From the NCBI RefSeq assembly GCF_001905385.1, contig NZ_LIPF01000002.1:248001-312000 (forward strand): 64,000 nucleotides of DNA. The letters run 5' to 3'. Source of the stretch: Streptomyces sp. CB02414. GTDB taxonomy: Bacteria; Actinomycetota; Actinomycetes; Streptomycetales; Streptomycetaceae. The notes under the pieces are model-generated. The model was not told the origin of the DNA. It ran no database searches and saw only the letters and a list, made by a program, of their open reading frames with translations. This document shows, one piece after another, positions 1 to 8,816 of the stretch. Each line of letters opens with the position of its first letter. Within the stretch, counting starts at the first letter, position 1. A program made the position numbers and the translations under genes.

Positions 1-864
1 GAGGGTGAGCACCTGCGGGTGGGCGGCGGGTTCCCGGAGTACCGCGCCGGTCAGCGCCGCCAGCCCCGCGAGCGCGGCCATGAACAGGGTGAACGTGCCG
101 AGCAGCAGAGGGCGTACGGAGGCGGAGAAGTCCGCCAGGCCCCGGCTGGCCGTCAGTCTGCGGCGGGCGCGCACCGCGAAGAGGCGGGCGCATCCGGCAG
201 CGGGCGCACAGGCCAGGGCGAGGGCCAGCACGGGGGCAGCGGTGACGGGCCACGGTCCGTCGGCGGTCCCGTCGGGCAGGCCGTCCGGACCGCCGGAGAG
301 AGCCGTGCGGAGCAGGCCGTCGCCGAGGAACGAGTAGCCGACGAGCCACCAGGTCCAGGTACCGGAGGTTCGCGTGCCGGCGCTCAACGGCCCTCGGCGC
401 AGTACCGCGCGCAGGGCGAGGGCCACCGCGAGCGCTCCGACGGTGACCGCGATCAGACGCGGCCGGCCGTCGGTGAGGCGCAGGGCGGCCACGGCGGCGG
501 CGCACAGGGCGCCCGGGAGCAGGGCGCGCACGATCCAGGCGAGTGGCGCCCGGGGGGCCGGCTGGTCCGCGGGGCGCGGGGGCCTCTCGGCGTCACGCGG
601 GACGCGGGCGTACATCTCCTCCGCGAGGGAGAAGACGTCCCGGTGCCGGAAGCGTGCGGCGGTCCGGTCGGTGACGCCGTGGGCCTCCAGTCCGGCCGCG
701 ATCTCCAGCGGGTCCACGGCGCGTTCGCACAGCTCGCGGTGGCGGTGCATCAGGGCCTTCACCGGGTCCGCGGCGACGCGGCGAGCGGCGGACGGCGGAC
801 GCGTTCCGGCCTTCTCCGGCCCGGCCGCGGCCCAGTCACGGTCCAGTTCGTGGAGGCCGCTCAT
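1..864 (-). CDS. Integral membrane protein, C-terminus beyond window
   Basis: The frame is open from the ATG at 864 to the window edge (288 codons, no stop), so the C-terminus is missing. Residues 1-100 are hydrophilic and Arg-rich, with a segment around 34-90 that looks like a small folded domain. About five hydrophobic helices follow near residues 109-130, 137-156, 170-188, 206-226 and 252-275. The start overlaps the glycosyltransferase stop by four bases (ATGA), so the two are translationally coupled. The pairing with a PelF-like glycosyltransferase suggests, by inference, a membrane component of polysaccharide assembly. I do not recognise the family. Confidence 0.7.
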   Translation of the reverse strand, partial: MSGLHELDRDWAAAGPEKAGTRPPSAARRVAADPVKALMHRHRELCERAVDPLEIAAGLEAHGVTDRTAARFRHRDVFSLAEEMYARVPRDAERPPRPADQPAPRAPLAWIVRALLPGALCAAAVAALRLTDGRPRLIAVTVGALAVALALRAVLRRGPLSAGTRTSGTWTWWLVGYSFLGDGLLRTALSGGPDGLPDGTADGPWPVTAAPVLALALACAPAAGCARLFAVRARRRLTASRGLADFSASVRPLLLGTFTLFMAALAGLAALTGAVLREPAAHPQVLTL

Positions 865-2828
865 CGGGCCCCCTCGGTCGCTGAAACCGAGGCCGCGGCT
901 CGGACTCCCTCGGCCACGGAAACCGAAGCCGCAGCTCCGCCCCCCTCGACCGCCGGCACCGCAACCGCAGCCCGCGCCCCCTCAGGCACGGAAACCGGAA
1001 GCCCACCCCGCGCCCCGTCGGTCGCCGACACAGGAACCGCAGCCCGGCCTCCCCCGGTCGCCGATGGTGAAGTCCCGGCTCCGGGCCCGTCGTCGGTGTC
1101 CGAGGTCCGGGTCGTGGCGCGGACGGGGGCGTCCGTCGCCCAGGCCGGGCCGCCCCGGGCCACGGCACGGGTCGTGGTGTCCGACCAGCGGCCGGGAACG
1201 TGCGCCTCTGCGGGTACGGAGAACGGAAGGGGCTCGCCGGTGTCGTCGAGGACGACGCGGCGTGCGGGGGTGCGCGAGAGGATGTCAAGGTAAATGCCGT
1301 GAAATGCCGCGACGTTCTGCTCGACGGTGAACAGTTCCAGTGCGCGGGCGCGCGCGGCGGCACCCAGGCGCGCACGGCGCTCGGGGTCACGCAGCAGGGC
1401 GACGCACGCCTCGGCGAGCGCCCGGGGGTTGCGCGGGGGCACGACGAGTCCGGTGCCACCGATGGCCTCCACCACCGCGCCGACGTCCGTGGACACCGTC
1501 GCCCGGCCGCAGAACATGGCCTCGACCAAGCCCGCCGGGAACCCCTCGACGACGCTGGAGAGGACCACCAGGGCCCCCGAGGCGTACGCGTCGGCGCGGG
1601 AGGGAAGTTCCGGCCCGCCGATCTCCTCGAAGGACACCGGGTTGCTGCCGACGGCGTGCGGTCCGTCGGCCTCGTCGGGGAAGAGCTGCGCGGCCAGGGC
1701 CTTGCAGTGGGCGAGGTAGGCCGCGCCCTCGGGCCCGCAGGGGCCGCCCACGATCCTGAGGCGGGCCTTGGGCTCGTCCTTGCGGATCTCCGCGAAGGCG
1801 TGCAGCAGCGAGACGAGGTCCTTGGCCGGCTCGACCCGGCCAACCCAGACCAGGGTGTGCGGATCGGCGCACTCCGGAGACTCCCCCGCCTCGGCGAAGG
1901 GGGTCGCGTCCATGCCCGGGTGGACCGTGCGGAGCTTGGCGCGGTCGGCTCCGCAGCGCTCCTGCCAGCGTCGGGCATGCGCGTTGCCGGGTGTGATGAG
2001 GGCCGCGCGCCGGTAGGTCTCGGCGGCCAGCCGGCCGTGGAAGGCGGCCAGCAGGAACCGTATGGAGGGCGAGGAGTCGGGTTCCGTGAGGTAGTGCGCC
2101 CGCAGCCGCACCCCGTACTCGGTCACCAGCAGGGGCACCTCGCAGAAGTGCCGGGCGAGCAGGCCCGGCAGGGCTGCTGTGCCGCCGGAGGCCGCGTGGC
2201 ACAGGTCGACGGCGCCCAGTCCGTCGTCCTCGTACCAGTCGAGCGACAGGGGGCGCAGGAGGCGTTCGAGGCGCGCGACGACGGTGAGCAGATCGGGCAC
2301 GCGCGCCCCGCGCACGGAGCGATGGGCGCCGGGCGCGCGACAGGCGCTTTCCAGCACGCGTACGGCGGTCTCCGAGCGCAGTGCGCGGGGCAGTCCGCCC
2401 TCGTCGCGGGCGAGTTCGGCGAGACCGTACAGGGCGTTGGCGAAACGGTCCGCCTCATGGGCGAAGCGGTCGCGGGCGCCCGTTGCGTCCGCTCGCGACG
2501 CCGCGGTCTCCGCCCGGCCGGAGGCTTCTTCGGGAACGGTCGCGCAGAGGATCGCGGCCAGGTCGCCGTAGTACCCGGCAAAGCGCCGGCGCGTGCGCCG
2601 TCCGTACACGACCCCGTCGTCCTCGGCGTCCCACAGCGACGCGGTACGCACCCGGCCGACCTGCGGCGGCAGCGGGACCCAGCCCTCGGCCTCCTGGTGC
2701 TCGCCGCGGGTGATCGCGTAGACGTCGAACTCGTGCTGCTCGAGCCCGCGCACGAGCCGGTCGCACCAGAGTCCGGGCTCACCGTTCACATACGGATAGC
2801 CACCCTCCGTAAGCAGTCCGATGCGCAC
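861..2828 (-). CDS. PelF-like GT4 glycosyltransferase (DUF3492 type)
   Basis: Predicted cytoplasmic nucleotide-sugar glycosyltransferase of about 655 aa. The N-terminus (VRIGLLTEGGYPYV) matches the DUF3492/PelF opening, and the C-terminal half has GT4 features including VGRVEPAKD and the EX7E pair at E428 and E436. I chose GTG 2828 because a GGGGGT-type ribosome binding site precedes it; an ATG 35 codons upstream adds only Arg-rich sequence. The last 60 residues are a 12-aa degenerate repeat rich in Ala, Val, Ser and Gly that the family does not need. Coupling to the membrane protein at 1-864 points to an exopolysaccharide or wall glycan; the substrate is unknown. Confidence 0.8.
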   Translation of the reverse strand: MRIGLLTEGGYPYVNGEPGLWCDRLVRGLEQHEFDVYAITRGEHQEAEGWVPLPPQVGRVRTASLWDAEDDGVVYGRRTRRRFAGYYGDLAAILCATVPEEASGRAETAASRADATGARDRFAHEADRFANALYGLAELARDEGGLPRALRSETAVRVLESACRAPGAHRSVRGARVPDLLTVVARLERLLRPLSLDWYEDDGLGAVDLCHAASGGTAALPGLLARHFCEVPLLVTEYGVRLRAHYLTEPDSSPSIRFLLAAFHGRLAAETYRRAALITPGNAHARRWQERCGADRAKLRTVHPGMDATPFAEAGESPECADPHTLVWVGRVEPAKDLVSLLHAFAEIRKDEPKARLRIVGGPCGPEGAAYLAHCKALAAQLFPDEADGPHAVGSNPVSFEEIGGPELPSRADAYASGALVVLSSVVEGFPAGLVEAMFCGRATVSTDVGAVVEAIGGTGLVVPPRNPRALAEACVALLRDPERRARLGAAARARALELFTVEQNVAAFHGIYLDILSRTPARRVVLDDTGEPLPFSVPAEAHVPGRWSDTTTRAVARGGPAWATDAPVRATTRTSDTDDGPGAGTSPSATGGGRAAVPVSATDGARGGLPVSVPEGARAAVAVPAVEGGGAAASVSVAEGVRAAASVSATEGAR

Positions 2829-3047
2829 GCGCGCACCCCCGATCTCCCGTTGGGGGAGCCGCCGTTGGCCCGGCGGCTCGCAGCGGGACGAACGTATGCG
2901 GACAAGGCGGTGGCGCGATGGACGGTTGTCCATCGCGCCACCAAAAGGGGTGAACGGTCGTAACTTTCCTGTGCGGAACGCGTTCGGTCGCGCTAAGGGA
3001 TCAAGTAGTCACGAAGGGTGACGCGATGGCCGCGGCTCACCGCTCGC

Positions 3048-4754
3048 TCAGCTGTTTGGGTAGGCCCAGGGGTTGGGACGGCAGTCGATTCCATCGTGGT
3101 CGACGAACTTCGTCTGCTGCTGCATGACCGGGGCGAGTTCGCCGTCCTTGTCGCAGGTGACGTGGTTGTGGCCGATGCGGTGGCCGACCTCGTGGTTGAT
3201 GAGCATCTGCCGGTAGCCGAGGATGTCGTCGCCGTACGGCTCGGCGCCCTGCGCCCACCGGTAGGCGTTGACCATCACGCGCTTGGTGGCGGCCGAGTCG
3301 CAGGACACGTTGTCCACGGTGGTGTCCAGGCCGGACTTGGCGCACCATTCGGCGGTGGTGCCGGGGCTGGCCAGCGTGATCACGAATTCGGGGTCCCCGG
3401 AGTAGATGCGCGTGAAGGTGTGGGCGCCGTTGTGAGCCCAGCTCCGGTCGTCGTTGAGCGTCTTGTGGATGGCCTCGGCGAAGAGTTCGCCGTCGAGCCC
3501 CAGCCCCTGCTCCACGTCCACGCGATAGGTGTGCCGCTCCCCCTTCTCCGGTCCCTTGGCGATGCCGGCGATGGCCTCGAACTTCCCGGAGCCGTCGAGC
3601 GTGGCGTCGAGCGGGTACGTCTTGCTCATCTTCTGCTCGTACGTCAGCGGCTTCGCGGACTCGGGCGCGGAGGGCTTCGGCCGGTCCTCGTCCCGCGACG
3701 CGGAGTCGTGGGCACCGCGGGCCTGGTCGGTGGCGGACTGCGACCGCACGCCCTCGCCGTCCGAGCCGTCGGCGACCTGCCCGGCCACGACGACCGCCAG
3801 CACGGTGGTGACGGCTGCCGCGGCGATGCCGGTGAAGGTCTTGCCCTTGCCGCCCTTGGCCGTCGCGGGTTCGCCCGTGGGCGGCACGTCGTCGGCATGG
3901 GCAGCGGTCTCGGGGCCCGGGCCGCCGGGTCCGTCGCCGGCGCTCCAGTCGGTGACGGAGGCGTAGGGGTCGGCGGGCTGCGCGGGGACAGGGGTACGAC
4001 GCTGGGGACGGGGCGCGAAGACGTCGCCGTCGACGTCACCGTCGAAGGCGTCCAGGTATTCCTGCCGCGGCCCGCCCGGCGGTGCCTGCCGCTGGCGCGG
4101 GAAGGGCGTGCCGGGTCCGGCGGACCCGCCGGGAGGCCCCGGGTGCGTGCGCCTGCCGCCGGACGGTGCGGCAGGTGTGCCGTGCCCGGCGCCGGCGCCG
4201 GCCTGCCCACTCAACTCGCCCCATCCGCCACCGGGTTCACGCTGCTCGGGGTGACCACCCCGAACCCGCGGCACGCCGTGCGCCGGCGTGCCGTCGGGGA
4301 ACCCGGGCACACCGCGCGCGGGCGTACCGTCCGCGCCGCCCGGAAAACCGCGCCCCGACAGGCCGTCCGCGACCCGCGGAAAGCCCTGCGCCGGCGTACC
4401 GTCCGCAGCCCGCGGAAAGCCGTGCGCCGGCGTCCCGTCCACGTCCCGCGGAAAGTCCCGCCCCGGGGCTCCGCCGGGAACAGGCGGGAACCCGTGCGCC
4501 GGAGCGCCTTCCCCCGGCCTCCACCTCGGTCCCGGTCCCGCGTACCCCTGCCGCCCGCCGCCGCCGTCCAGGGGGCCGCCCGGTGCTCCATGGGGAGCGG
4601 CGCCGGGGGCTCCGTTCACCGGCGGTGGCGTCTGATCCCCGGCCGGGGGCTCGGCTGCGCGGCGCCGGCCCAGCAGGCCGGACCGGCTCCCCCGCGCGGC
4701 GGTGTCCGCACCGGTGGGCTTGGGGGCGGGTCCGCGTCGGCTGTGGCGTCCCAC
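3048..4754 (-). CDS. DUF3152 membrane-anchored zincin-like protein
   Basis: This 568-aa protein has a cytoplasmic low-complexity region, one membrane helix near residues 305-325 and an extracytoplasmic DUF3152 domain. At about H521-H531 it reads HEVGHRIGHNH, a HExxH-type zinc site with a further His, typical of metallopeptidase-like folds; activity is inferred. Conserved Cys residues (for example in TTVDNVSCDS and NHVTCDKD) suggest disulfides. The N-terminal half carries about six 12-residue repeats (DGTPAHGFPRAA-like). The start is GTG at 4754, eight bases after the stop of the upstream hydrolase, indicating an operon. M. tuberculosis Rv3207c is the likely counterpart. Confidence 0.8.
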   Translation of the reverse strand: MGRHSRRGPAPKPTGADTAARGSRSGLLGRRRAAEPPAGDQTPPPVNGAPGAAPHGAPGGPLDGGGGRQGYAGPGPRWRPGEGAPAHGFPPVPGGAPGRDFPRDVDGTPAHGFPRAADGTPAQGFPRVADGLSGRGFPGGADGTPARGVPGFPDGTPAHGVPRVRGGHPEQREPGGGWGELSGQAGAGAGHGTPAAPSGGRRTHPGPPGGSAGPGTPFPRQRQAPPGGPRQEYLDAFDGDVDGDVFAPRPQRRTPVPAQPADPYASVTDWSAGDGPGGPGPETAAHADDVPPTGEPATAKGGKGKTFTGIAAAAVTTVLAVVVAGQVADGSDGEGVRSQSATDQARGAHDSASRDEDRPKPSAPESAKPLTYEQKMSKTYPLDATLDGSGKFEAIAGIAKGPEKGERHTYRVDVEQGLGLDGELFAEAIHKTLNDDRSWAHNGAHTFTRIYSGDPEFVITLASPGTTAEWCAKSGLDTTVDNVSCDSAATKRVMVNAYRWAQGAEPYGDDILGYRQMLINHEVGHRIGHNHVTCDKDGELAPVMQQQTKFVDHDGIDCRPNPWAYPNS

Positions 4755-4762
4755 GTCGCGCC

Positions 4763-5785
4763 TCAGCCTCCTGTGCTCTGGTTGGCGGTCTCGTCCTCGA
4801 CGGCCGCGTCGGTCCGCTCGTCGGCCGCCGGCTCCCCGGTGTCCGCGAGGAGTTCGCGGAACGCCGTGGCCACCGTCTCCGGATACTCCATCATCGCCAC
4901 GTGACCCGCGTCCGGCAGGGTGAGCAGCCGGGAGTCACGGAAGGCGCGGGCGGCACGCTGGGCCATGCGGTAGCCGACGAGTTGGTCCCGTCCACCGTAG
5001 ACCAGGAGCGTGGGTGCGAGAACCCGTTCGGCCTGCCGCCACAGCGCGTGCTGGCCGCCCAGCGTGTACGCGTTGACGATGCCACGCGCGGAGCGCGCCA
5101 TCGCGTCCCAGAAGTACGGCAGTTGCAGCCGCCGCTCCATCTCCTCGACGGCGTTGCGGAAGCCCTCCTCGCTCACTCTCCCTGGATCGCCGTAGCAGAG
5201 CGCCGTCACGCCGCGCACCCGCTGCTCCGCGGTCCACTCCCGGGTGAGCCGGGTGAACAGTGCCGCCACCCCCGGCACCGCCAGGAGCCCCGTCGGCACG
5301 GCGCTGCGCTGCACGCGGATCTCCGGCAGCGCGGGCGACACGAGGGTCAGCGTCCGCACCAGGTCGGGCCGCACCGCGGCGACACGGGTGACGACGGCGC
5401 CGCCGAGCGAGTTGCCGAAGAGGTGCACGGGCCCGCGCCCGGAGGCGTCGAGGTGGCGGATGACCGCGCGCGCGTGGCCCGTGATCGAGTAGTCGCCGTC
5501 GTCCGGTGGCGGGGAGTCGCCGAAGCCCGGCAGATCGACGGCCTCGTTGTCGACGACGCCGTCCAGCAGCGGCATCAGCGCCGACCAGTTCTGCGACGAG
5601 CCGCCGAGGCCGTGTACGTAGAGGGCCGGCGGCAGCCCCGCGCGGGCGGGCGGGCGCGAGCGCACTGTCAGGGTGATGCCGGACAGGTGGACCGACCGGA
5701 GACGCTCACCGTCCGCGACCTTGACGGCCGCGACCTTCGGCAGCACGTTGGCGGGCGAGGCGGACGGCGGCTCGGTCGAAGACAT
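4763..5785 (-). CDS. Alpha/beta hydrolase
   Basis: A 340-aa alpha/beta-hydrolase-fold enzyme with an intact triad: nucleophile S126 in GNSLGG, acid D267 in GGRDQLV and base H295 in GHVAMME. The oxyanion-hole segment is HGLGGSSQNW. The substrate cannot be read from sequence; ester or lactone hydrolysis is most likely. No ribosome binding site precedes ATG 5785, but a TAATAT hexamer ends six bases upstream, so the message is probably leaderless. It is first in an operon with the DUF3152 gene, and the last residues are acidic. Confidence 0.85.
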   Translation of the reverse strand: MSSTEPPSASPANVLPKVAAVKVADGERLRSVHLSGITLTVRSRPPARAGLPPALYVHGLGGSSQNWSALMPLLDGVVDNEAVDLPGFGDSPPPDDGDYSITGHARAVIRHLDASGRGPVHLFGNSLGGAVVTRVAAVRPDLVRTLTLVSPALPEIRVQRSAVPTGLLAVPGVAALFTRLTREWTAEQRVRGVTALCYGDPGRVSEEGFRNAVEEMERRLQLPYFWDAMARSARGIVNAYTLGGQHALWRQAERVLAPTLLVYGGRDQLVGYRMAQRAARAFRDSRLLTLPDAGHVAMMEYPETVATAFRELLADTGEPAADERTDAAVEDETANQSTGG

Positions 5786-5791
5786 GCGGCA

Positions 5792-5797
5792 ATATTA
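5792..5797 (-). promoter_or_regulatory. -10 hexamer of a leaderless promoter
   Basis: TAATAT on the minus strand lies six bases before ATG 5785. There is no Shine-Dalgarno sequence, so transcription probably starts at or beside the start codon. The -35 is weak. Confidence 0.5.
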
Positions 5798-6007
5798 CGA
5801 GATGATCACACAACGGTTCATGTGTTCGCCATCACAGGGATCACCGGGACCACAGGAACCACAAGGACGAGTGCGCCCGCGCCGGACGGCCCCGGACGGC
5901 CGCTGACGACGCATGGCGTCCGGATCGGGTGTCTCCTACGCTCATGAAGTGGGCACCCGCGTGTGGCCCCTGCACCTTCAGGGACGTTCGTAGGAAGGGA
6001 GCCCAGC

Positions 6008-6229
6008 ATGACCGTCGACCCGACCGACCCGGAGACCTTCGAGTACGAGACACAGGAAGCGGAGGAGTCCGACGTCGAGGCACCGGACGCCGACGCCGCC
6101 GAGCAGAAGGCGGACATCGCGCCGGAACGCGACGATCCGCTCACCGGCCACGACCCGGACCGCGCCAACGAGGCCGACCTGGCGGAACAGGCCAGGGTCG
6201 TCTCCCACGACGAGGACGACTACCGCTGA
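6008..6229 (+). CDS. Small acidic protein, unknown function
   Basis: A 73-aa protein beginning MTVDPTDPETFEYETQ, about one third Asp or Glu, and ending DEDDYR. It has no membrane segment, signal peptide or cysteine and is probably disordered. The start is set by a GGAAGGGAG-like ribosome binding site about eight bases before ATG 6008; an in-frame start at 5963 lacks one. It lies between the divergent hydrolase and the TetR gene. I do not recognise a named family; it resembles small acidic proteins often annotated as hypothetical in Streptomyces. Confidence 0.75.
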   Translation: MTVDPTDPETFEYETQEAEESDVEAPDADAAEQKADIAPERDDPLTGHDPDRANEADLAEQARVVSHDEDDYR

Positions 6230-6412
6230 AAGGCTCGCCGAGCAGGAAGGAGGTCGATCCCTGCCCGGCCTGGACCCTTTTGAAACCTGTTGTGCGGCTT
6301 TCGCCACCGTCCGGTCCGTGAAATTCTGCGCTCGCACCGCACACACCACGGTTACCGAAAAGTACGATGGCGGCGCGGCGCACACCGCACGAGGACGACT
6401 ATGGGAGGCGGC

Positions 6413-7054
6413 GTGACAGCCATCGAGCAGACAGAGGCGGTACGCCCGCGGGGCACACGCCTTCCCCGCCGAGCCCGACGCAACCAGCTGCTGGGCGCCG
6501 CACAGGAAGTGTTCGTGGCCCAGGGCTACCACGCGGCCGCGATGGACGACATCGCCGAGCGGGCCGGTGTCAGCAAGCCGGTGCTCTACCAGCACTTTCC
6601 GGGCAAGCTCGACCTGTACCTCGCCCTGCTGGACCAGCACTGCGAGGCCCTGATCCAGTCGGTGCGCCACGCGCTGGCGTCGACCACCGACAACAAGCAG
6701 CGCGTCCGGGCGACGATGGACGCCTACTTCGCCTACGTCGAGGACGACGGCGGCGCCTTCCGCCTGGTCTTCGAGTCGGACCTGACCAACGAGCCCGCCG
6801 TGCGCGAGCGCGTCGACAAGGTCACCAACGAGTGCGCCGAGGCGATCTGCGACGTCATCGCCGAGGACACCGGCCTCTCGCGCGCGGAGTCGATGCTGCT
6901 GGCCTCCGGTCTGGGCGGGCTCGCGCAGGTGGTGGCCCGCTCCTGGCTGCACAGCGACCGCAGCGTGCCCCGCGACCAGGCGGTGCAGCTGCTGACCTCG
7001 CTCGCCTGGCGCGGCATCGCCGGTTTCCCGCTGCACGGCACCGAGCAGCACTGA
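6413..7054 (+). CDS. TetR-family transcriptional regulator
   Basis: A 213-aa one-component repressor-type regulator. The N-terminal TetR helix-turn-helix is clear (AAQEVFVAQGY, then MDDIAERAGVSKPVLYQHF), followed by an alpha-helical ligand domain. GTG 6413 follows GGGAGG at 6403-6408 with a short four-base spacer; ATG 6401 is an alternative that would move the site into the gene. In M. tuberculosis the equivalent gene (Rv3208) also precedes the DUF3107 gene (Rv3208A), as here. The ligand and targets are unknown; self-regulation is an inference. Confidence 0.88.
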   Translation: MTAIEQTEAVRPRGTRLPRRARRNQLLGAAQEVFVAQGYHAAAMDDIAERAGVSKPVLYQHFPGKLDLYLALLDQHCEALIQSVRHALASTTDNKQRVRATMDAYFAYVEDDGGAFRLVFESDLTNEPAVRERVDKVTNECAEAICDVIAEDTGLSRAESMLLASGLGGLAQVVARSWLHSDRSVPRDQAVQLLTSLAWRGIAGFPLHGTEQH

Positions 7055-7210
7055 CCGGCACGTCCGCGGGACTCACGGGACTCCTGTTCCCGTCCGCTGT
7101 TCGCTCCTGGCGTTCTCCGGCGGAGCGTGTACGTCCCCTCACCGGGCTAATGTGTGCTGGGTACGGCGCGGAAGATCGCGCACTTCACTGACCGTCGGAG
7201 GGACATAGCC

Positions 7211-7438
7211 GTGGAGGTCAAGATCGGCGTGCAGCACGCGCCCCGCGAGATCGTTCTGGAGAGCGGTCAGAGTGCCGAGGAGGTCGAGCGCGTGGTCGCC
7301 GAGGCACTGGCCGGCAAGTCGCAGCTGCTGAGCCTCGTGGACGAACACGGCCGCAAGATCCTGGTGCCGGCCGACCGTCTCGCCTACGTCGAGATCGGCG
7401 AGCCGTCCCCGCGCAAGGTGGGCTTCGGCGCGCTGTAG
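7211..7438 (+). CDS. DUF3107 family protein
   Basis: A 75-aa cytoplasmic protein (VEVKIGVQHAPREIVLE...) of the actinobacterial DUF3107 family, to which mycobacterial TB9.4/Rv3208A belongs. The start is GTG 7211, with GGAGGG about eight bases upstream; the longer frame from 7154 lacks a binding site. It lies after the TetR gene in conserved order and is closed by a very strong terminator at 7470. The molecular function is not known. Confidence 0.85.
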   Translation: MEVKIGVQHAPREIVLESGQSAEEVERVVAEALAGKSQLLSLVDEHGRKILVPADRLAYVEIGEPSPRKVGFGAL

Positions 7439-7469
7439 CCGGCGGACGCGGGACGACGGACGCAGTCGC

Positions 7470-7508
7470 GGGAGGGGCCCGGCGGTGACTCACCGCCGGG
7501 CCCCTCCC
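7470..7508 (+). terminator. Terminator after DUF3107 gene
   Basis: A perfect 18-bp inverted repeat with a three-base loop (7470-7487 against 7491-7508), beginning 31 bases after the stop. There is no T-run, as is usual in Streptomyces. Confidence 0.85.
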
Positions 7509-7640
7509 GTACGTCCCCCGTACCTCCCGTGCACGGGTGGAGCACAGTTCACCCACAGGGGGAGGGTTGCATTCCGCAGGTCAGGGGTAAGACGGCTGTG
7601 ACCGTTTCGGGCAGGCCGGCCGCGTGGGAGGGACCCCGAC

Positions 7641-7910
7641 ATGCTCTTGGAAGCGCTCAGCGCCGCGATCCTCGGCCTCGCCCTGGCATGGGCCGCAGCC
7701 CACCGTCTGCCACACCGGCTGCCGGCCCCCGTCCTGGTGTTGCCGACGGGCATCGCCGGGGCGCTCTTCGGGGCGTTCGTCACGCACACCGCGCTGGGCG
7801 CCGGCGGTTTCGCGCTGGTCCTGCTGGGCTCGGCGGCTCTCTCCGCGGCCTCGCTGTCGCTGCTGCTGCGTCCCGCGGCGAGACTGCGCCGACGCTCGGC
7901 CACCGCCTGA
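7641..7910 (+). CDS. Small membrane protein, unknown function
   Basis: An 89-aa protein with about three hydrophobic stretches (LLEALSAAILGLALAWAA, VLVLPTGIAGALFGAFV, LVLLGSAALSAASLSLLL) and an Arg-rich cytoplasmic-type C-terminus. ATG 7641 follows GGAGGG with an eight-base spacer. It lies between the DUF3107 terminator and the convergent ferritin-like gene. It resembles Streptomyces proteins listed only as integral membrane proteins; no function can be assigned. Confidence 0.7.
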   Translation: MLLEALSAAILGLALAWAAAHRLPHRLPAPVLVLPTGIAGALFGAFVTHTALGAGGFALVLLGSAALSAASLSLLLRPAARLRRRSATA

Positions 7911-8056
7911 GCGACCGCCCGGCCGTCTCTGCCGACGGCCGCCGATCACCGGACCGCCCGGCTGCACCTGCCGACGACCGCCCGCCGCGACGCATCCGCC
8001 CGCCACCCGCGCGCCCCCAGCACCCACGCCCGCCCCGGCGCCCGCGCCCGCCTCGG

Positions 8057-8803
8057 TCAGGCCGCCAGCCCCAGGGCCGCCATCCGCTTGGTGTGGGCCT
8101 CGGTGATCCGGGAGAACATCTTGCCGACCTCGGCGAGGTCGAAGCCGTCCGCGACGCCGCCCACCAGCATCGTCGACAGCGCGTCCCGGTCGGCGACCAC
8201 ACGCTGGGACTGGGACAGGGCCTCGCCCATCAGCCGCCGCGCCCACAGCGCGAGCCGCCCGCCCACGCGCGGGTCCGCGTCGATCGCCGCGCGCACCTTC
8301 TCCACGGCGAAACCGGCGTGCCCGGTGTCGTCGAGCACCGCCAGCACCAGTTCGCGGGTGTCGGTGTCGAGACGGGCCGCGACCTCGCGGTAGAAGTCAC
8401 TGGCGATGGAGTCGCCGACGTAGGCCTTGACCAGCCCCTCCAGCCAGTCGGAGGGGTCCGTCTGCTTGTGGAAGCCGTCGTAGGCGGCCACGAACGGCTC
8501 CATCGCCGCCGTCGGCTCCTCGCCGATCCCGGCGAGCCGGTCGCGCAGCCGCTCGAAGTGGTGGAACTCCGCCGACGCCATCTTCGCCAGCTCCGCCTTG
8601 TCCGCCAGCGTGGGCGCCAGCTTGGCGTCCTCCGCCAGCCGCTCGAACGCCGCCAGCTCGCCGTACGCGAGTGCGCCGAGCAGATCCACGACAGCGGCGC
8701 GGTACTGCGGGTCGGCGGCGGCCGTCGCCCAGTCCCGGGCGGCGACCGAAGTGGGTTCGGCGGTGGCGTCTGCGGCGTTGCCAGGCTTGTCAGAGCTCGT
8801 CAT
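8057..8803 (-). CDS. Ferritin-like / MiaE_2-type protein
   Basis: A 248-aa helical protein of the ferritin-like group related to tRNA-hydroxylase MiaE (MiaE_2 in actinobacteria). The first di-iron-type half has ELAAFERL and an ExxH motif in SAEFHHFERL. The second half has DTGH where a canonical ExxH would be expected, so iron binding and catalysis are unproven. The order beside the RNA helicase matches Rv3210c-Rv3211. The start is ATG 8803, with TATTGT ending seven bases upstream and no Shine-Dalgarno sequence, indicating a leaderless mRNA. It diverges from the helicase leader. Confidence 0.75.
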   Translation of the reverse strand: MTSSDKPGNAADATAEPTSVAARDWATAAADPQYRAAVVDLLGALAYGELAAFERLAEDAKLAPTLADKAELAKMASAEFHHFERLRDRLAGIGEEPTAAMEPFVAAYDGFHKQTDPSDWLEGLVKAYVGDSIASDFYREVAARLDTDTRELVLAVLDDTGHAGFAVEKVRAAIDADPRVGGRLALWARRLMGEALSQSQRVVADRDALSTMLVGGVADGFDLAEVGKMFSRITEAHTKRMAALGLAA

Positions 8804-8810
8804 GCAGCGC

Positions 8811-8816
8811 ACAATA
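8811..8816 (-). promoter_or_regulatory. -10 hexamer of a leaderless promoter
   Basis: TATTGT on the minus strand ends seven bases before ATG 8803; no ribosome binding site is present. Confidence 0.45.
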
